Positions 46,859 through 57,783 of a stretch of 64,000 nt of DNA are shown here, one piece after another. Origin of the DNA: Phytohabitans houttuyneae (GTDB taxonomy: Bacteria > Actinomycetota > Actinomycetes > Mycobacteriales > Micromonosporaceae); the NCBI RefSeq assembly GCF_011764425.1, contig NZ_BLPF01000002.1, positions 310,001-374,000 of the forward strand, read 5' to 3'. The translations under genes and the position numbers were made by a program. Each line of letters opens with the position of its first letter. Positions within the stretch are counted from its first letter, which is position 1. Below the pieces are notes generated by a model, which was not told where the DNA came from, did not search any database, and worked only from the letters and a program-made list of their open reading frames with translations.

Positions 46859-47511
46859 TCCGGGTGCTGGTGGCCGACGACCACCACCTCGTGCGGACAG
46901 GCTTCCGGGTCATCCTCGAGACCGAGGAGGACATCGAGGTGATCGGTGAGGCATCCGACGGGGTACGGGCCGTCGACCTCGCCACCAGCGCCCGTCCCGA
47001 CGTGGTGCTGATGGATGTGGAGATGCCGGGCATCGACGGGCTCGAAGCGACTCGCCGTATCGTCGCCGCCGACACCGGCCCCGCGGTGCTGATCCTCACC
47101 ACGTTCGACCGCGACGACTACCTCTTCGCCGCGCTGGAGGCCGGGGCCAGCGGCTTCCTGCTGAAGAACGGCACTCCGGAGGCCCTCATCGACGCCGTGC
47201 GCGTGGTCGCGCGCGGCGACGCGCTGCTGGCGCCCGAGATCACCCGCCGGGTCATCGCGACGTTCACCAGGCCGGGCATGGCCGCCCGGACCGACGGTAG
47301 GCGGCTGTCCGAGCTGACCCCGCGCGAGCACGAGGTGCTGGTACTGCTGGCCGGCGGCGCGTCCAACGCCGAGATCGCCGCCGCGCTCCAGCTCGGCGAG
47401 TCCACCGTCAAGACCCACGTCAGCCGGGTGCTCACCAAGCTGAGCCTGCGAGACCGCACCCAGGCCGTCGTGTTCGCGTACGAGCACGGGGTGGTTACGC
47501 CGCGCGGCTGA
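46855..47511 (+). CDS. LuxR/NarL-type response regulator
   Basis: A 218-residue partner of the kinase at 45584. Receiver: 'VLVADDHHLVRTGFRVILET', 'VVLMDVEMPGIDG', 'LILTTFDRDD' and 'GFLLKNGTPE'. LuxR domain: 'LTPREHEVLVLLAGGASNAEI' and 'STVKTHVSRVLTKLSL'. Likely controls the ABC exporter genes that begin 81 bases downstream. Confidence 0.95.
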   Translation: MIRVLVADDHHLVRTGFRVILETEEDIEVIGEASDGVRAVDLATSARPDVVLMDVEMPGIDGLEATRRIVAADTGPAVLILTTFDRDDYLFAALEAGASGFLLKNGTPEALIDAVRVVARGDALLAPEITRRVIATFTRPGMAARTDGRRLSELTPREHEVLVLLAGGASNAEIAAALQLGESTVKTHVSRVLTKLSLRDRTQAVVFAYEHGVVTPRG

Positions 47512-47580
47512 CCCGGGTCCGTCGCGCGGGGGACCCCGACGATCGATCCAGCGTCGGACGCGCCGGCCCGCGGGCCTGCA

Positions 47581-47586
47581 TAGCGT
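47581..47586 (+). promoter_or_regulatory. Candidate leaderless -10 box (TAGCGT)
   Basis: TAGCGT is followed by six bases and the ATG at 47593, giving the exporter operon its own promoter separate from the two-component genes. Confidence 0.5.
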
Positions 47587-47592
47587 CGAGGC

Positions 47593-48486
47593 ATGACACA
47601 GTTGCTGCGTCTCGACGGGCTGAACCGGGCCTTCGGCGAGCGGCAGGCCCTCAAAGACGTCACGTTCGACGTGGCGCCGGGACGGCTGACCGGATTTGTC
47701 GGCGCCAACGGCGCTGGCAAGACCACCACCATGCGGATCGTCCTCGGGGTGCTCGCCGCCGATTCCGGCACGGTGACCTGGGGCGGCGCCCCGCTCACCA
47801 AGGCCGACCGGCGGCACTTCGGCTACATGCCGGAGGAGCGCGGCCTCTACCCCAAGATGACCGTCCGGGAGCAGCTGACGTACCTCGGCCGGCTGCACGG
47901 CCTCGCCGCCGGCGCGGTCGCGCGGAACATGGCCGGCCTGCTCGACCGGCTCGGGATCGGCGAGCGGGCCGACGAGCAACTGGAGAAGCTGTCGCTGGGC
48001 AACCAGCAGCGGGCCCAGATCGCGGCCGCTCTGGTGCACGAGCCGGAACTGCTGGTACTCGACGAGCCGTTCTCCGGCCTGGACCCGATCGCCGTGGACA
48101 CCGTCGTGACCGTGCTGCGCGAGCAGACCGCCCGCGGTGTGCCGGTGCTGTTCTCCAGCCACCAGCTGGACGTGGTCGAGCGGCTCTGCGACGACCTCGT
48201 CATCATCGGCGACGGCGCCATCATCGCCGCCGGCCGCCGTGACGAGATCCGCGCCGCGTACGCCCTGCCCAGGTACGAGATCCGGGTCGACGGCGACGCC
48301 GGTTGGCTGCGCGACCAGCCCGGCGTGACCATGGTCGACCTCGACGGGCCGTACGCGGTGTTCGACCTTGCCGCCGGGGTCGAGGACCAGTCCGTGTTGA
48401 AGGCGGCGCTCGCGCGTGGAGCGGTGCGCGCGTTCGCCCCCGTCGCGCCGTCGCTGGCCGAGATCTTCCGGGAGGTCGCACGATGA
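47593..48486 (+). CDS. ABC-2 exporter ATP-binding protein
   Basis: A 297-residue ATPase of the NatA/DrrA type. Walker A 'GANGAGKTTTM', Q-loop region 'FGYMPEERGLY', a signature that reads 'LSLGNQQRAQIAAAL' in place of LSGGQ, Walker B 'LLVLDEPFSGLDP' and the switch His in 'LFSSHQ'. The C-terminal ~90 residues are the usual accessory domain. The stop overlaps the permease start by four bases (ATGA). The variant signature is typical of this NatA-like group. Confidence 0.94.
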   Translation: MTQLLRLDGLNRAFGERQALKDVTFDVAPGRLTGFVGANGAGKTTTMRIVLGVLAADSGTVTWGGAPLTKADRRHFGYMPEERGLYPKMTVREQLTYLGRLHGLAAGAVARNMAGLLDRLGIGERADEQLEKLSLGNQQRAQIAAALVHEPELLVLDEPFSGLDPIAVDTVVTVLREQTARGVPVLFSSHQLDVVERLCDDLVIIGDGAIIAAGRRDEIRAAYALPRYEIRVDGDAGWLRDQPGVTMVDLDGPYAVFDLAAGVEDQSVLKAALARGAVRAFAPVAPSLAEIFREVAR

Positions 48487-49562
48487 CCACGTTCGACATC
48501 GTCCGCCTTGTCGCCGCCCGGGAGATCCGGGTCAAGCTGCGTGACAAGACGTTCCTCGTGAGCACTGCCATCTTCCTGCTCGTCGTGGTCGCCTCGACGG
48601 TGCTGCCCGGGTTCTTCGGAGAGGGCGGCCCCTCGTCGGTGGCCGCCACCCCCGGCCCGGCCGCCACCGCGTTGGCCAGCGCCGGCCTCGACGTCCGTAC
48701 CGTCGCCGACGACGCCTCGGCCGAGCGGCTCGTCCGCGAGGGCGACGTCGACGCGGCCGTGGTCGCCGGCCCGCGCGTGCTGGCCATGGAGGACGCGCCC
48801 TCCGACGTCGTGGAGGCGCTCAGCGCGCAGCCACCCGTCCAGTTGCTCGAGCCGAGCACCGTCAACGAGACGGTCGCGTTCCTGGTCCCGTACGCGTTCG
48901 CGTTCGTCTTCTTCATCACCTCACTGACCTTCGGGCTGCAGATCGCCCAGAGCGTCACCGAGGAGAAGCAGACCCGTGTGGTGGAGATCCTGGTCGCGAC
49001 GATCCCGGTGCGCGCGCTGCTGGCCGGCAAGGTCGTCGGCGGCGCGGTGCTCGCTTTCGGGCAGATCGCGCTGATCACGGTGGTGGGCGTCGTCGGCGCC
49101 TGGCTGGGCGGCGCGCCGGGCGACGTACTGTCGCTGCTCGGCCCGGCGATCGCGTGGTTCATCCCGTTCTTCGTCGTCGGCTTCGTGATGCTGGCGGCCC
49201 TGTGGGCGGCCGTCGGCGCGCTGGTCAACCGCCAGGAGGACATCGCCGGAGCGTCGATGCCCATCCAGATAGCGATGATGCTGCCGTTCTTCGCGGTGAT
49301 CGTCCTGCAGGACAACCCGGTGGCGATCAAAATTCTGTCGTACCTGCCGGTGTCCTCACCGACGGCGATGCCCTCCCGGCTGTTCGACGGGCAGGCCGCG
49401 GGGTGGGAGCCGCTGCTGTCCCTCGCGATCCTGGCTCTGACCTCGGCGGCGATGGTGGTCGTCGGCGCCCGGATCTACGAGGGCTCGCTGCTGCGCACCA
49501 ACGGTCGCACCAAGATGGCGGCCGCCTGGCGGGACCGCGAGGCGGCCCGGCTGGCCGGCTGA
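48483..49562 (+). CDS. ABC-2 exporter permease (NatB-like)
   Basis: A 359-residue membrane protein. A first helix ('[19 protein letters not shown]') is followed by a ~110-residue outer domain, then five to six helices starting at '[20 protein letters not shown]' with the cytoplasmic motif '[20 protein letters not shown]' characteristic of the NatB group. Works with the ATPase encoded just upstream to export an unknown substrate, such as Na+ or a toxic compound. Confidence 0.93.
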   Translation: MTTFDIVRLVAAREIRVKLRDKTFLVSTAIFLLVVVASTVLPGFFGEGGPSSVAATPGPAATALASAGLDVRTVADDASAERLVREGDVDAAVVAGPRVLAMEDAPSDVVEALSAQPPVQLLEPSTVNETVAFLVPYAFAFVFFITSLTFGLQIAQSVTEEKQTRVVEILVATIPVRALLAGKVVGGAVLAFGQIALITVVGVVGAWLGGAPGDVLSLLGPAIAWFIPFFVVGFVMLAALWAAVGALVNRQEDIAGASMPIQIAMMLPFFAVIVLQDNPVAIKILSYLPVSSPTAMPSRLFDGQAAGWEPLLSLAILALTSAAMVVVGARIYEGSLLRTNGRTKMAAAWRDREAARLAG

Positions 49563-49622
49563 CCGCTTCTTTGGAGCGTAGAGATACGTGCGGACTACCA
49601 GAACCGAAACATTTGCCCGGGA

Positions 49623-49651
49623 GGCTGTCTGTTAGACGGACGCTGACAGCC
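49623..49651 (+). promoter_or_regulatory. Inverted repeat just upstream of glnR
   Basis: GGCTGTC (49623-49629) and GACAGCC (49645-49651) are separated by 15 bases and end 15 bases before the GTG of glnR. A competing inner hairpin (GTCT-GTT-AGAC) overlaps the left arm. It could be an operator or a leader-RNA switch; function is not shown. Confidence 0.4.
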
Positions 49652-49666
49652 GAGAGGTGGGACCAC

Positions 49667-50425
49667 GTGGAGATCCTGGTACTGACCGCCGAGACCGGCG
49701 GTGAGCAGGCGAGCCGGGTGCTCCCCGCACTCGAACTGCTGCCGCACTCGGTGCGCTACGCCGGTCACGACGCATCGGCGCTGGACGCCGGCCCCTATCC
49801 GCATGTCGTGCTGGTCGACGCGCGGCGGTCGCTGGCCGATGCGCGCGACGCCTGCCGGGTGCTCCGGGCCACCCGCGTGCGGGTGCCGCTGCTCGCCGTG
49901 GTGCAGGAGGCCGGCCTGGCCGCCGTCTCCGCGGACTGGGGAATCGACGACGTGGTGCTTTCCACCGCCGGCCCGGCCGAGGTCGAGGCGCGGCTGCGGC
50001 TGCTCGTAGACCGGGCGACGGGCCGGCCGGACGCCACCGCCCACGGGCTCATCAGCAGCGGTGACCTCGCCATCAATCCCGAGACCTACGCCGCGAAGCT
50101 CAAGGGGCGGCCGCTCGACCTGACATACAAAGAGTTCGAGCTGTTGAAGTTTCTCGCGCAGCATCCGGGTCGGGTGTTCACCCGAGACCAGTTGCTGCGC
50201 GAGGTGTGGGGCTACGACTACTTCGGCGGCCACCGCACGGTCGACGTGCACGTGCGGCGGCTGCGCGCGAAGCTCGGCACCGAGTACGAGTCGATGATCG
50301 GTACGGTGCGCCAGGTCGGGTACAAGCTGGTGCTCCCACCGTCGGCCGACGCACAGGCAGTCATCGACGACCTGGAAGCCGCCTGGCAGATGGCGACGCA
50401 CGTCGATGGCGCGACTATGGGTTGA
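49667..50425 (+). CDS. glnR: GlnR, OmpR-type regulator of nitrogen metabolism
   Basis: A 252-residue regulator. The N-terminal receiver-like domain lacks a normal acidic pocket but keeps '[14 protein letters not shown]' and the GlnR-typical '[20 protein letters not shown]' with '[10 protein letters not shown]'. The winged helix ('[20 protein letters not shown]', '[20 protein letters not shown]', '[20 protein letters not shown]') is nearly diagnostic. In actinomycetes GlnR controls glutamine synthetase, ammonium uptake and nitrate/nitrite reductases without a kinase partner. GTG 49667 follows AGAGGTGG. Its likely targets nearby are the nitrate/nitrite genes at 59.9-64 kb. Confidence 0.85.
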   Translation: MEILVLTAETGGEQASRVLPALELLPHSVRYAGHDASALDAGPYPHVVLVDARRSLADARDACRVLRATRVRVPLLAVVQEAGLAAVSADWGIDDVVLSTAGPAEVEARLRLLVDRATGRPDATAHGLISSGDLAINPETYAAKLKGRPLDLTYKEFELLKFLAQHPGRVFTRDQLLREVWGYDYFGGHRTVDVHVRRLRAKLGTEYESMIGTVRQVGYKLVLPPSADAQAVIDDLEAAWQMATHVDGATMG

Positions 50426-50516
50426 CGGCGATGCCGCCCCACTCTGAGGCCATCGTTGCGCACTCATGGCGCAGGCCGTGCGCGGTGAACGGGTTCGCCA
50501 CGCACGGCCGACGGCG
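50415..50516 (-). pseudogene. Possible tyrosine-recombinase C-terminal remnant
   Basis: On the minus strand, about 30 codons ending at 50415 read 'PFTAHGLRHECATMASEWG', which resembles the HxLRH box II region of tyrosine recombinases. No box I, catalytic Tyr or start is present, and the frame upstream runs into the xylanase gene out of phase. It may be a trace of an old integration event or a coincidence. Confidence 0.3.
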
Positions 50517-50536
50517 GATAGCCAGGCTCAGGGCAC

Positions 50537-52179
<1,643 letters not shown>

Positions 52180-52494
52180 CTACGGGCGCTCCCACTCCAG
52201 GCGGACCAGGACGGATGCCTCACCGGTGGCTTTGGCCAGGATGCTCGTCAAGCCGCTGGTCTCGACCGCCAGCTTGAGTCCAAACTCGACGCCGTAGCGG
52301 CGCGGCGGGTCCGGCAGGGCGTTCTTCAGCGTCTCGGACATGAACTGGCTGATCCGCACGATGTCGCCGCGGACGTCCTCCAGGCTGAGCCGCCGGCTGC
52401 CCGCGTCGCCGCCGGCCGAAGGGGTCGTGACCTCGGCGCGGATGGTGGAGCCGTCCGGAAGCTCGATAGGGACAATCCTGGTGAACTCCGGCAT
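52180..52494 (-). CDS. TCO1 (trypsin-co-occurring domain 1) protein
   Basis: A 104-residue protein with the TCO1/CU044_2847 pattern: 'IELPDGSTIRAEVTT' at the N-terminus, an amphipathic helix ('ISQFMSETLKNALPD') and the closing strands 'GVEFGLKLAVETSG' and 'EASVLVRLEWE'. TCO1 proteins are encoded next to trypsin-like effectors in predicted bacterial conflict systems, probably as regulator or substrate. It is divergent from the trypsin-NACHT gene, with 98 bases between starts. Confidence 0.85.
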   Translation of the reverse strand: MPEFTRIVPIELPDGSTIRAEVTTPSAGGDAGSRRLSLEDVRGDIVRISQFMSETLKNALPDPPRRYGVEFGLKLAVETSGLTSILAKATGEASVLVRLEWERP

Positions 52495-52592
52495 GTGCCC
52501 CTACTTCGCTTCGGTCCGATGGCTGCCTGGACTATCGCACGCCCCCGCGCGGTCGGAGAAGATGTGGCTCGTACAAGGGGGGAATCCGGTCG

Positions 52593-55500
52593 ATGGCTCT
52601 GCAGGTGTCCTCAATGGCCGACGTGGTACGCGCGTCGTCCGTGTCGTTGTGGGACGGCGAGCAGTTCCTGGGCAGCGGGTTCTTTGTGGAGCCTCATCTG
52701 GTGGTGACCTGCGCGCACGTCGTGTGGCGGCGCCCCGACCGCATCGCCGTGCGGTGGCGCGAGCACCTGCTCGACGGCGACGTGGTGGTGCGCCACCCGC
52801 CCGAACACGGCGGTGGAGACTACTACGCCCACCCGGATGTCGCGTTCGTGCGGGTCGCCGCCGCGCCGGACCATCCTGTCGCGCGGTTGGCCAGCGACGT
52901 CAGCGTTCCGCCGGAGCTGCTGGCGTACGGGTTCAGCGCCGCCACGCCGGACGCCGGGGTCGCGCCGGACACGCTGCGGCTGACGGTCGTCGGCCGCAGC
53001 GGGCAGTTCCTGCGGCTCAAGGACGACGAGATCGTCGACGGCATGAGCGGGTCGCCGGCGCTCGATCCGCGTACCGGCCTCGTGTACGGCCTGGTCAAGG
53101 CCTCGCGCGACTACGGCGGTCCGCGCGGCGGGTGGATCGTGCAGGCGACGGACGTCGCGCTCGTGCGCAGCAGCCACGCGGCCGTCCTCGGGCCGCCGGC
53201 CGATCCGACCCATCCGCGGCTGCGGCCGGCACCCGGCAGTGCCCTGCACGACCTGCTCGTGGCCCAGCGCCGCGCGGCCGAGCGGCTGCCGTACCGGCTC
53301 GTCGACGGCCCCGCCCCACCACTGTCCACGATCTACGTGCGGCAGCGCGCGGCGCCACGCTACGCCGGCCCGCGCTCGGACGTGCCGGTCCGCTCGGTGT
53401 CCGAGGTGCTGCGGCGGCACCGGCACACGCTCGTGGTCGGCGGGCCGGGTGCCGGCAAGTCGGCACTGGTACAGCACATCGTCGCGGAGACCGCCGGATG
53501 GTGGCTGGACGGCGGCGGCGAGGCGGCTGCGCCGTACGGCCCGGCGCTCACCCTGCGGGTGCCGGCCACCGCGATGTTGGGCCGGCGCCCGTGGCTGGAG
53601 CTGCTCGCCGGGGCCGTGGAGCGGGACCTGTCCGACTATCTCGACCGGGGCGTCGACCCGCAGACCCTCGACCCCGCGGCGACGCCCGGCATCGAGTGGC
53701 TGCTGCTGGTGGACGGCCTGGACGAGGTGTACGACCGCGACCAGCGGCAGCGGCTCATCGACGCGCTCGGGCACCGGGTGGCGGAGTACGGCTCGGCGTG
53801 GCGGTTTCTCGTGACCAGCCGGCCGCTGTTCGGGGCGGAGCTGGCCGGCCTTGGCGCGCATCTGCCCGACCCGGCCGCCGAGCCGAGGTTCGGCGACTAC
53901 GAGCTGCGCCAGTTCGACCCGCCCGGGCTGCGGCGCTTCGCCAGGGCGTGGTTCACGGTGCGTACGCCGGAGCGCGCCGAGAACAACGCGACGACCTTCC
54001 TCGAGGAGGTCGACCACCGGCGGCTCGATCCGTTGGTACGGGTGCCGTTGCTCGCGACGATCGCCGCCGTGGTGTTCGAGGGCCACCCGGACGGGCCGCT
54101 GCCGATGAGCCGCACCGGGCTCTACGAGCGCTTCGTGGCCAACCTCGTGTATACCCGGCAGCGCCGCCAGGACCTTCGCCAGGCGCTGACCGACCAGCTG
54201 GCCGTCTACGCGCCGGGCGCGACAAGGGTCGTGGACCTGCTCTTCGACCGGACCCAGGAGTGGCTGGAGGAGGTGGCCCACCACCGGCTGGCCTCCGGCG
54301 AGGAGACCACGACCACCGCGCTCGCCCAGCGGTGGCTCGACCGGCAGCCCGGCGGCGCGCCGGAGGTACCGGAGCTGGCCCGGCACCTGCGCGCCATGCT
54401 GCTGGGCACCGGCCTGCTGACCGTGTCCGGTGAGGACGTGCGGTTCATCCACCGGGGCTTCGCCGAGTACCTCGCCGCCGGGTACAGCGTCCGCCACGAC
54501 TGGAACGAGCGGGAGTGGCTGCGCCGGGTGCGCCGGGACGGCATCACCAACCTCGACATGTTCCGGCTGGCCCGGTGGGCCGACGCGGGCAACGACGCGG
54601 CGCCTGTGCTGCGGCGCCTGCTGCGCGTGCGGCCGCACGCCCGGCCGCCGTTCGTGCGCCGCCCCCAGCTGCTGGACTTCGGCACGATCCTGCGGGACGG
54701 CCTGCCACTGCCCGAGCAGTCGGTCGACGGGCTCGTCGCCGCAGGGTTCACCGCGGTGCGGCGGCTGCGCGTGGTGGACGAGAGCGCGCTGCCCGCGCTG
54801 ACGTACGTCCTGCGGTGCCTGAACGCCCGGTCCGCGGGCCCGGCGAGGCTCGTCCAGCTGGCCCGCGACCGGCGGGTCGCGCCGATCAAGCGCGTGGCGG
54901 CGGCGCGGGCATTGATCATGACCGGCGCGCGGGACGATCGGCGGGCGGCCGTCGACGCGCTCCACGGCATCGTCACGAACACGCCGCCCGGGGACACCGG
55001 TGGGCTGTGGGCGACGTACACCCTCGCTCTGGTCGGCGACGCGGATGCGCGGCGACGCGCGATCGGCCGCCTCGCCCGGGACGCCGTGGCCGAAGGCGAC
55101 CCGGAAAGCCGGGTCCGGGCCACGCTCTTTCTCGCCGAGCTGGGTCACGGCGCGATCGCCGACCAGCGGCTGCTCGTCCGAGCGGTGAGCCCGAGCCTGC
55201 CACGGTCCATGCGGGTGGAAGCGGTCGAGACGCTGCGCCTGGCCGGGCCGGCGAGCGGCGGCGCACCGGTCGTCGAACGGCTGGCCGACGTGTGGCAGCA
55301 GTTTCGGGCGGCCAACCTGACCAGGGCCGGCCGGCTGGCGGCCACCGGCCAGCGGGCGGAGACGGAAACGATCGACGCCGACGACGCCAGCGGGCTCGCG
55401 GAGGGCGCCGCACGGCTCGCCGACCACGATCCTGCCGCGGCCGAACGCATCCTCGTCGCCGCGCGCGCCGAGGGCGGCCTCAGCGACGCCGTCCTGGCGG

Positions 55501-57152
55501 TCGTCGAGGAGCGCCTGACCAGGAGCGGTCACCACGCCACCGCCACGGCGATCGTGCCGGAGGCGGAAACCCTGATCGGCAACCGGCCGCCGGCGTGGGA
55601 GCACGCGGTCCGGGCGGTCGACCGCGCCGTCGCCGCCGAGGAGCGGCTGGAGGCGGCCGTCGCCCTCGCGTCGTACCGCGCGGAGCGGCAGACCGCCGAA
55701 TGGTTGCAGATGGCGTGGCACACCGACCCGGCCGTCCCGATCATCCACAAAATCGAAGCCACGCTCGAGCTTGCCCGTCACCGGGGCCACTACGACCTCG
55801 CCAACGACCTGCTCCGCACCCACGCCGGCGACCGGCGCCTGTCCCGCTGGCAACGCCTCGCCGCGCGGCTCGGGGGTGTCGCGCTCGACCTCGACGAGCT
55901 CACCGTGTACCTCAGCGGCGGCCCGCCGCTCGGCTGGCGCCATCCTTCGCTCGCGTGGATAGCCCGCCACTCCGACCCGGAGCAGCCGGTACGCCGGGCG
56001 CTGCTGCGAGGCTGGCTGCGCCACAGCGGCGAGAGCACCGACGCCCTCGCGCGGGCGGTCGCGGCCGCGTCTTCCCGCGAGGTGGCCGAGGCCCTGAGGA
56101 CCGCACTGTCCGAAAAGGACGATCCAGCGCCGGTGCCGGCGGCACCCGATGAAGGGGACCTGGCGTCGGCGCGGCGCGCGATGAGCGCCCGCGCCGAAAG
56201 CCTCCGGATCGTCCTGGCGGCCGGGATGCTCAACGACGACTGGGCCGACCGCTCCCTCGCGGCCAGCATCGGGGACGACGCGGCGGACCGCGCGGACGCC
56301 GCCCTGGTCGAGGTGGTCACCGATCCCGCCGCCGCCGCGCGGCACGACCGCCGGCTGGCCCGGGCCCGCACCGCCCTCCGATGCCCGTGGTACGCCCGCC
56401 TTCTCGCCGAGATGGTGGACGTCACGGGCCCGCAGCGGGCCGCCCGGCTGGCCCTGGGCGTCGCGCTGCGCCGCGAGGCCGAGGCGTACGTGGCCGGTCG
56501 CCGCCGGCCGGTCCGACTCCCTTCGCTGCCGGCCTGGCGCGCGGCGAGGCAGACCCTGCGGCGTGACGCCACGCGCATCACGCTGGCCGTGCTCGCCGCC
56601 TATGCCACCACCTTCGCCGGCGCGGCCGCGGCCCTGCTCGGTGACGGCCTGCTCACCGTCGCGCTCGTCGCGCGCGTCGCCGAGGTACAGGCCCAGCTCG
56701 CGCTGCCGGTCCTCGTCGTGCTGGGCTGCCTGCTCGTCCGACCGGCCCGCTCGCTCGCCGCCGAGCACCGCACCCGCCTTGTGCTGCTGGCCGCCGGTGG
56801 GCTGGCCGCCTTCATGGCCAGGCCCGAGGCCGGCACGCCGCTGCGCGTCCCCGCGTGGCCGGGCATCGAGGACGGGCTGCGCCGGCTTGACGCGTTCGTG
56901 GTGGACCACCTGCCGCTGGCGTCCAAGGATCTCGCGCTGGCCGTCACCGTCGCCGGCATCGTCACCGCCATCGCCGCCCTCAACCTGCACTTCGCGACCA
57001 GCGCGGCCCGCCGACCCACCGCTCTCCGCACGGCCGTCCGGGCCGTGCTCCTCGCGGCCACCGCCTGGTGGGTACTCGCACTGAGCCCCAGCGACCTGTG
57101 GGCGGCGGTCAGGTCGCTCGCTTCCGTCTTCGCCTCGGCCGGCCTTCCCTGA
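52593..57152 (+). CDS. Trypsin-like peptidase-NACHT NTPase-repeat-TM effector
   Basis: A 1519-residue multidomain protein. A trypsin-like serine peptidase fills about 1-200, with His42 in 'VTCAHVV', Asp82 in 'HPDVAFVRV' and Ser152 in 'GMSGSPALD'. A NACHT-type STAND NTPase follows, with Walker A GGPGAGKS (283-290), Walker B LLLVDGLDE (370-378) and 'FIHRGFAEYLAAGY'. A long alpha-helical repeat region (about 640-1320) resembles HEAT/TPR arrays and probably senses a ligand. Two to four membrane helices close the protein (about 1335-1500). ATG 52593 has an AGGGGGG site. A close match to effectors of trypsin/TCO1 conflict systems; trigger and substrate unknown. Confidence 0.9.
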   Translation: MALQVSSMADVVRASSVSLWDGEQFLGSGFFVEPHLVVTCAHVVWRRPDRIAVRWREHLLDGDVVVRHPPEHGGGDYYAHPDVAFVRVAAAPDHPVARLASDVSVPPELLAYGFSAATPDAGVAPDTLRLTVVGRSGQFLRLKDDEIVDGMSGSPALDPRTGLVYGLVKASRDYGGPRGGWIVQATDVALVRSSHAAVLGPPADPTHPRLRPAPGSALHDLLVAQRRAAERLPYRLVDGPAPPLSTIYVRQRAAPRYAGPRSDVPVRSVSEVLRRHRHTLVVGGPGAGKSALVQHIVAETAGWWLDGGGEAAAPYGPALTLRVPATAMLGRRPWLELLAGAVERDLSDYLDRGVDPQTLDPAATPGIEWLLLVDGLDEVYDRDQRQRLIDALGHRVAEYGSAWRFLVTSRPLFGAELAGLGAHLPDPAAEPRFGDYELRQFDPPGLRRFARAWFTVRTPERAENNATTFLEEVDHRRLDPLVRVPLLATIAAVVFEGHPDGPLPMSRTGLYERFVANLVYTRQRRQDLRQALTDQLAVYAPGATRVVDLLFDRTQEWLEEVAHHRLASGEETTTTALAQRWLDRQPGGAPEVPELARHLRAMLLGTGLLTVSGEDVRFIHRGFAEYLAAGYSVRHDWNEREWLRRVRRDGITNLDMFRLARWADAGNDAAPVLRRLLRVRPHARPPFVRRPQLLDFGTILRDGLPLPEQSVDGLVAAGFTAVRRLRVVDESALPALTYVLRCLNARSAGPARLVQLARDRRVAPIKRVAAARALIMTGARDDRRAAVDALHGIVTNTPPGDTGGLWATYTLALVGDADARRRAIGRLARDAVAEGDPESRVRATLFLAELGHGAIADQRLLVRAVSPSLPRSMRVEAVETLRLAGPASGGAPVVERLADVWQQFRAANLTRAGRLAATGQRAETETIDADDASGLAEGAARLADHDPAAAERILVAARAEGGLSDAVLAVVEERLTRSGHHATATAIVPEAETLIGNRPPAWEHAVRAVDRAVAAEERLEAAVALASYRAERQTAEWLQMAWHTDPAVPIIHKIEATLELARHRGHYDLANDLLRTHAGDRRLSRWQRLAARLGGVALDLDELTVYLSGGPPLGWRHPSLAWIARHSDPEQPVRRALLRGWLRHSGESTDALARAVAAASSREVAEALRTALSEKDDPAPVPAAPDEGDLASARRAMSARAESLRIVLAAGMLNDDWADRSLAASIGDDAADRADAALVEVVTDPAAAARHDRRLARARTALRCPWYARLLAEMVDVTGPQRAARLALGVALRREAEAYVAGRRRPVRLPSLPAWRAARQTLRRDATRITLAVLAAYATTFAGAAAALLGDGLLTVALVARVAEVQAQLALPVLVVLGCLLVRPARSLAAEHRTRLVLLAAGGLAAFMARPEAGTPLRVPAWPGIEDGLRRLDAFVVDHLPLASKDLALAVTVAGIVTAIAALNLHFATSAARRPTALRTAVRAVLLAATAWWVLALSPSDLWAAVRSLASVFASAGLP

Positions 57153-57168
57153 GCTCGCTGTCTGCTGA

Positions 57169-57661
57169 TCACCGGCGCTTGCGGGGGCGGCGGAGCGGGG
57201 CGGCTGGGCGCGCATGTTGTCGCGTACCCGGGTCATGATGTCGCCGAGGTGGTGCAGGTCGTCCTCGGTGAGCGGGTCGAGCAGCAGGCGGCGGACGACC
57301 TGGACGTGACCGGGCAGGATCTGGCCGAAGAGGGCCAGACCCTTCTCGGTGATGGTCACCAGGGTGGCGCGCTCGTCGTCGGGGCTCGACGTGCGGGTGA
57401 TGAGGCCGGCCTTCTCCAGCAGCCCCGCCTGGTAGGTCAGGCCGCTGCGGCTGTAGACGACGCCGTCGGCCAGTTGCGTCATGGTCAGTTGACCGTTGTC
57501 GGCGGCGAGGCGCGCCAGCAGTTGAAACTGGACCGTGGAGATGTCCGCCTCGGCGCGCAGGTGCTGCTCCACCTGGTGCTGGAGCAGGCTGACGGCTTCC
57601 ATGAGCGCGAAGTAGGCCCCAGCTGCTGGGGGTCGAGCGCTTGGGGGTCGCCGTCCGTCAT
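57169..57661 (-). CDS. MarR-family regulator, two apparent frameshifts
   Basis: About 164 residues after repair. The winged helix is clear: 'STVQFQLLARLAADNGQLTM', 'LADGVVYSRSGLTYQAGLLE' and the wing 'RTSSPDDERATLVTITEKGL'. One extra base at 57617-57620 joins 'MTDGDPQALDPQQLG' to 'AYFALMEAVSLLQHQ'; one more at 57183-57187 gives an ending AAPRKRR and a stop at 57169. As written, the middle frame has no stop for over 4.9 kb. It should repress its own gene and the oxidoreductase at 57784 through the palindromes between them. Confidence 0.83.
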
Positions 57662-57676
57662 CCGTTTCACGGTACA

Positions 57677-57692
57677 GCTTCGAATCTGAAGC
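57677..57692. promoter_or_regulatory. Third, imperfect MarR-type operator
   Basis: GCTTCGAATCTGAAGC matches the two perfect sites at 57725 and 57747 except in the centre. It lies just before the MarR gene start and would suit autoregulation. Confidence 0.6.
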
Positions 57693-57722
57693 ATTGTGCC
57701 GGGCGTCACTGCCCTCTTCTCT

Positions 57723-57764
57723 TTGCTTCGAAGTCGAAGCGGATTAGCTTCGACTTCGAAGCAA
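57723..57764. promoter_or_regulatory. Large perfect inverted repeat, probable double MarR operator
   Basis: The arms TTGCTTCGAAGTCGAAGC (57723-57740) and its exact reverse complement (57747-57764) are separated by GGATTA. Each arm is itself a near-palindrome of the form GCTTCGA..TCGAAGC, so two MarR dimers could bind side by side. Located between the divergent MarR and oxidoreductase genes. Confidence 0.78.
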
Positions 57765-57783
57765 TCGACATTGGGGAGGGCTC

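Noticed and set aside
52611-57602. A 1663-codon open frame on the minus strand across the trypsin-NACHT gene
   Set aside because: Only its first ~140 codons (MarR) look like protein; the rest is the stop-poor antisense of a high-G+C gene and arises because the MarR stop is lost by frameshift.
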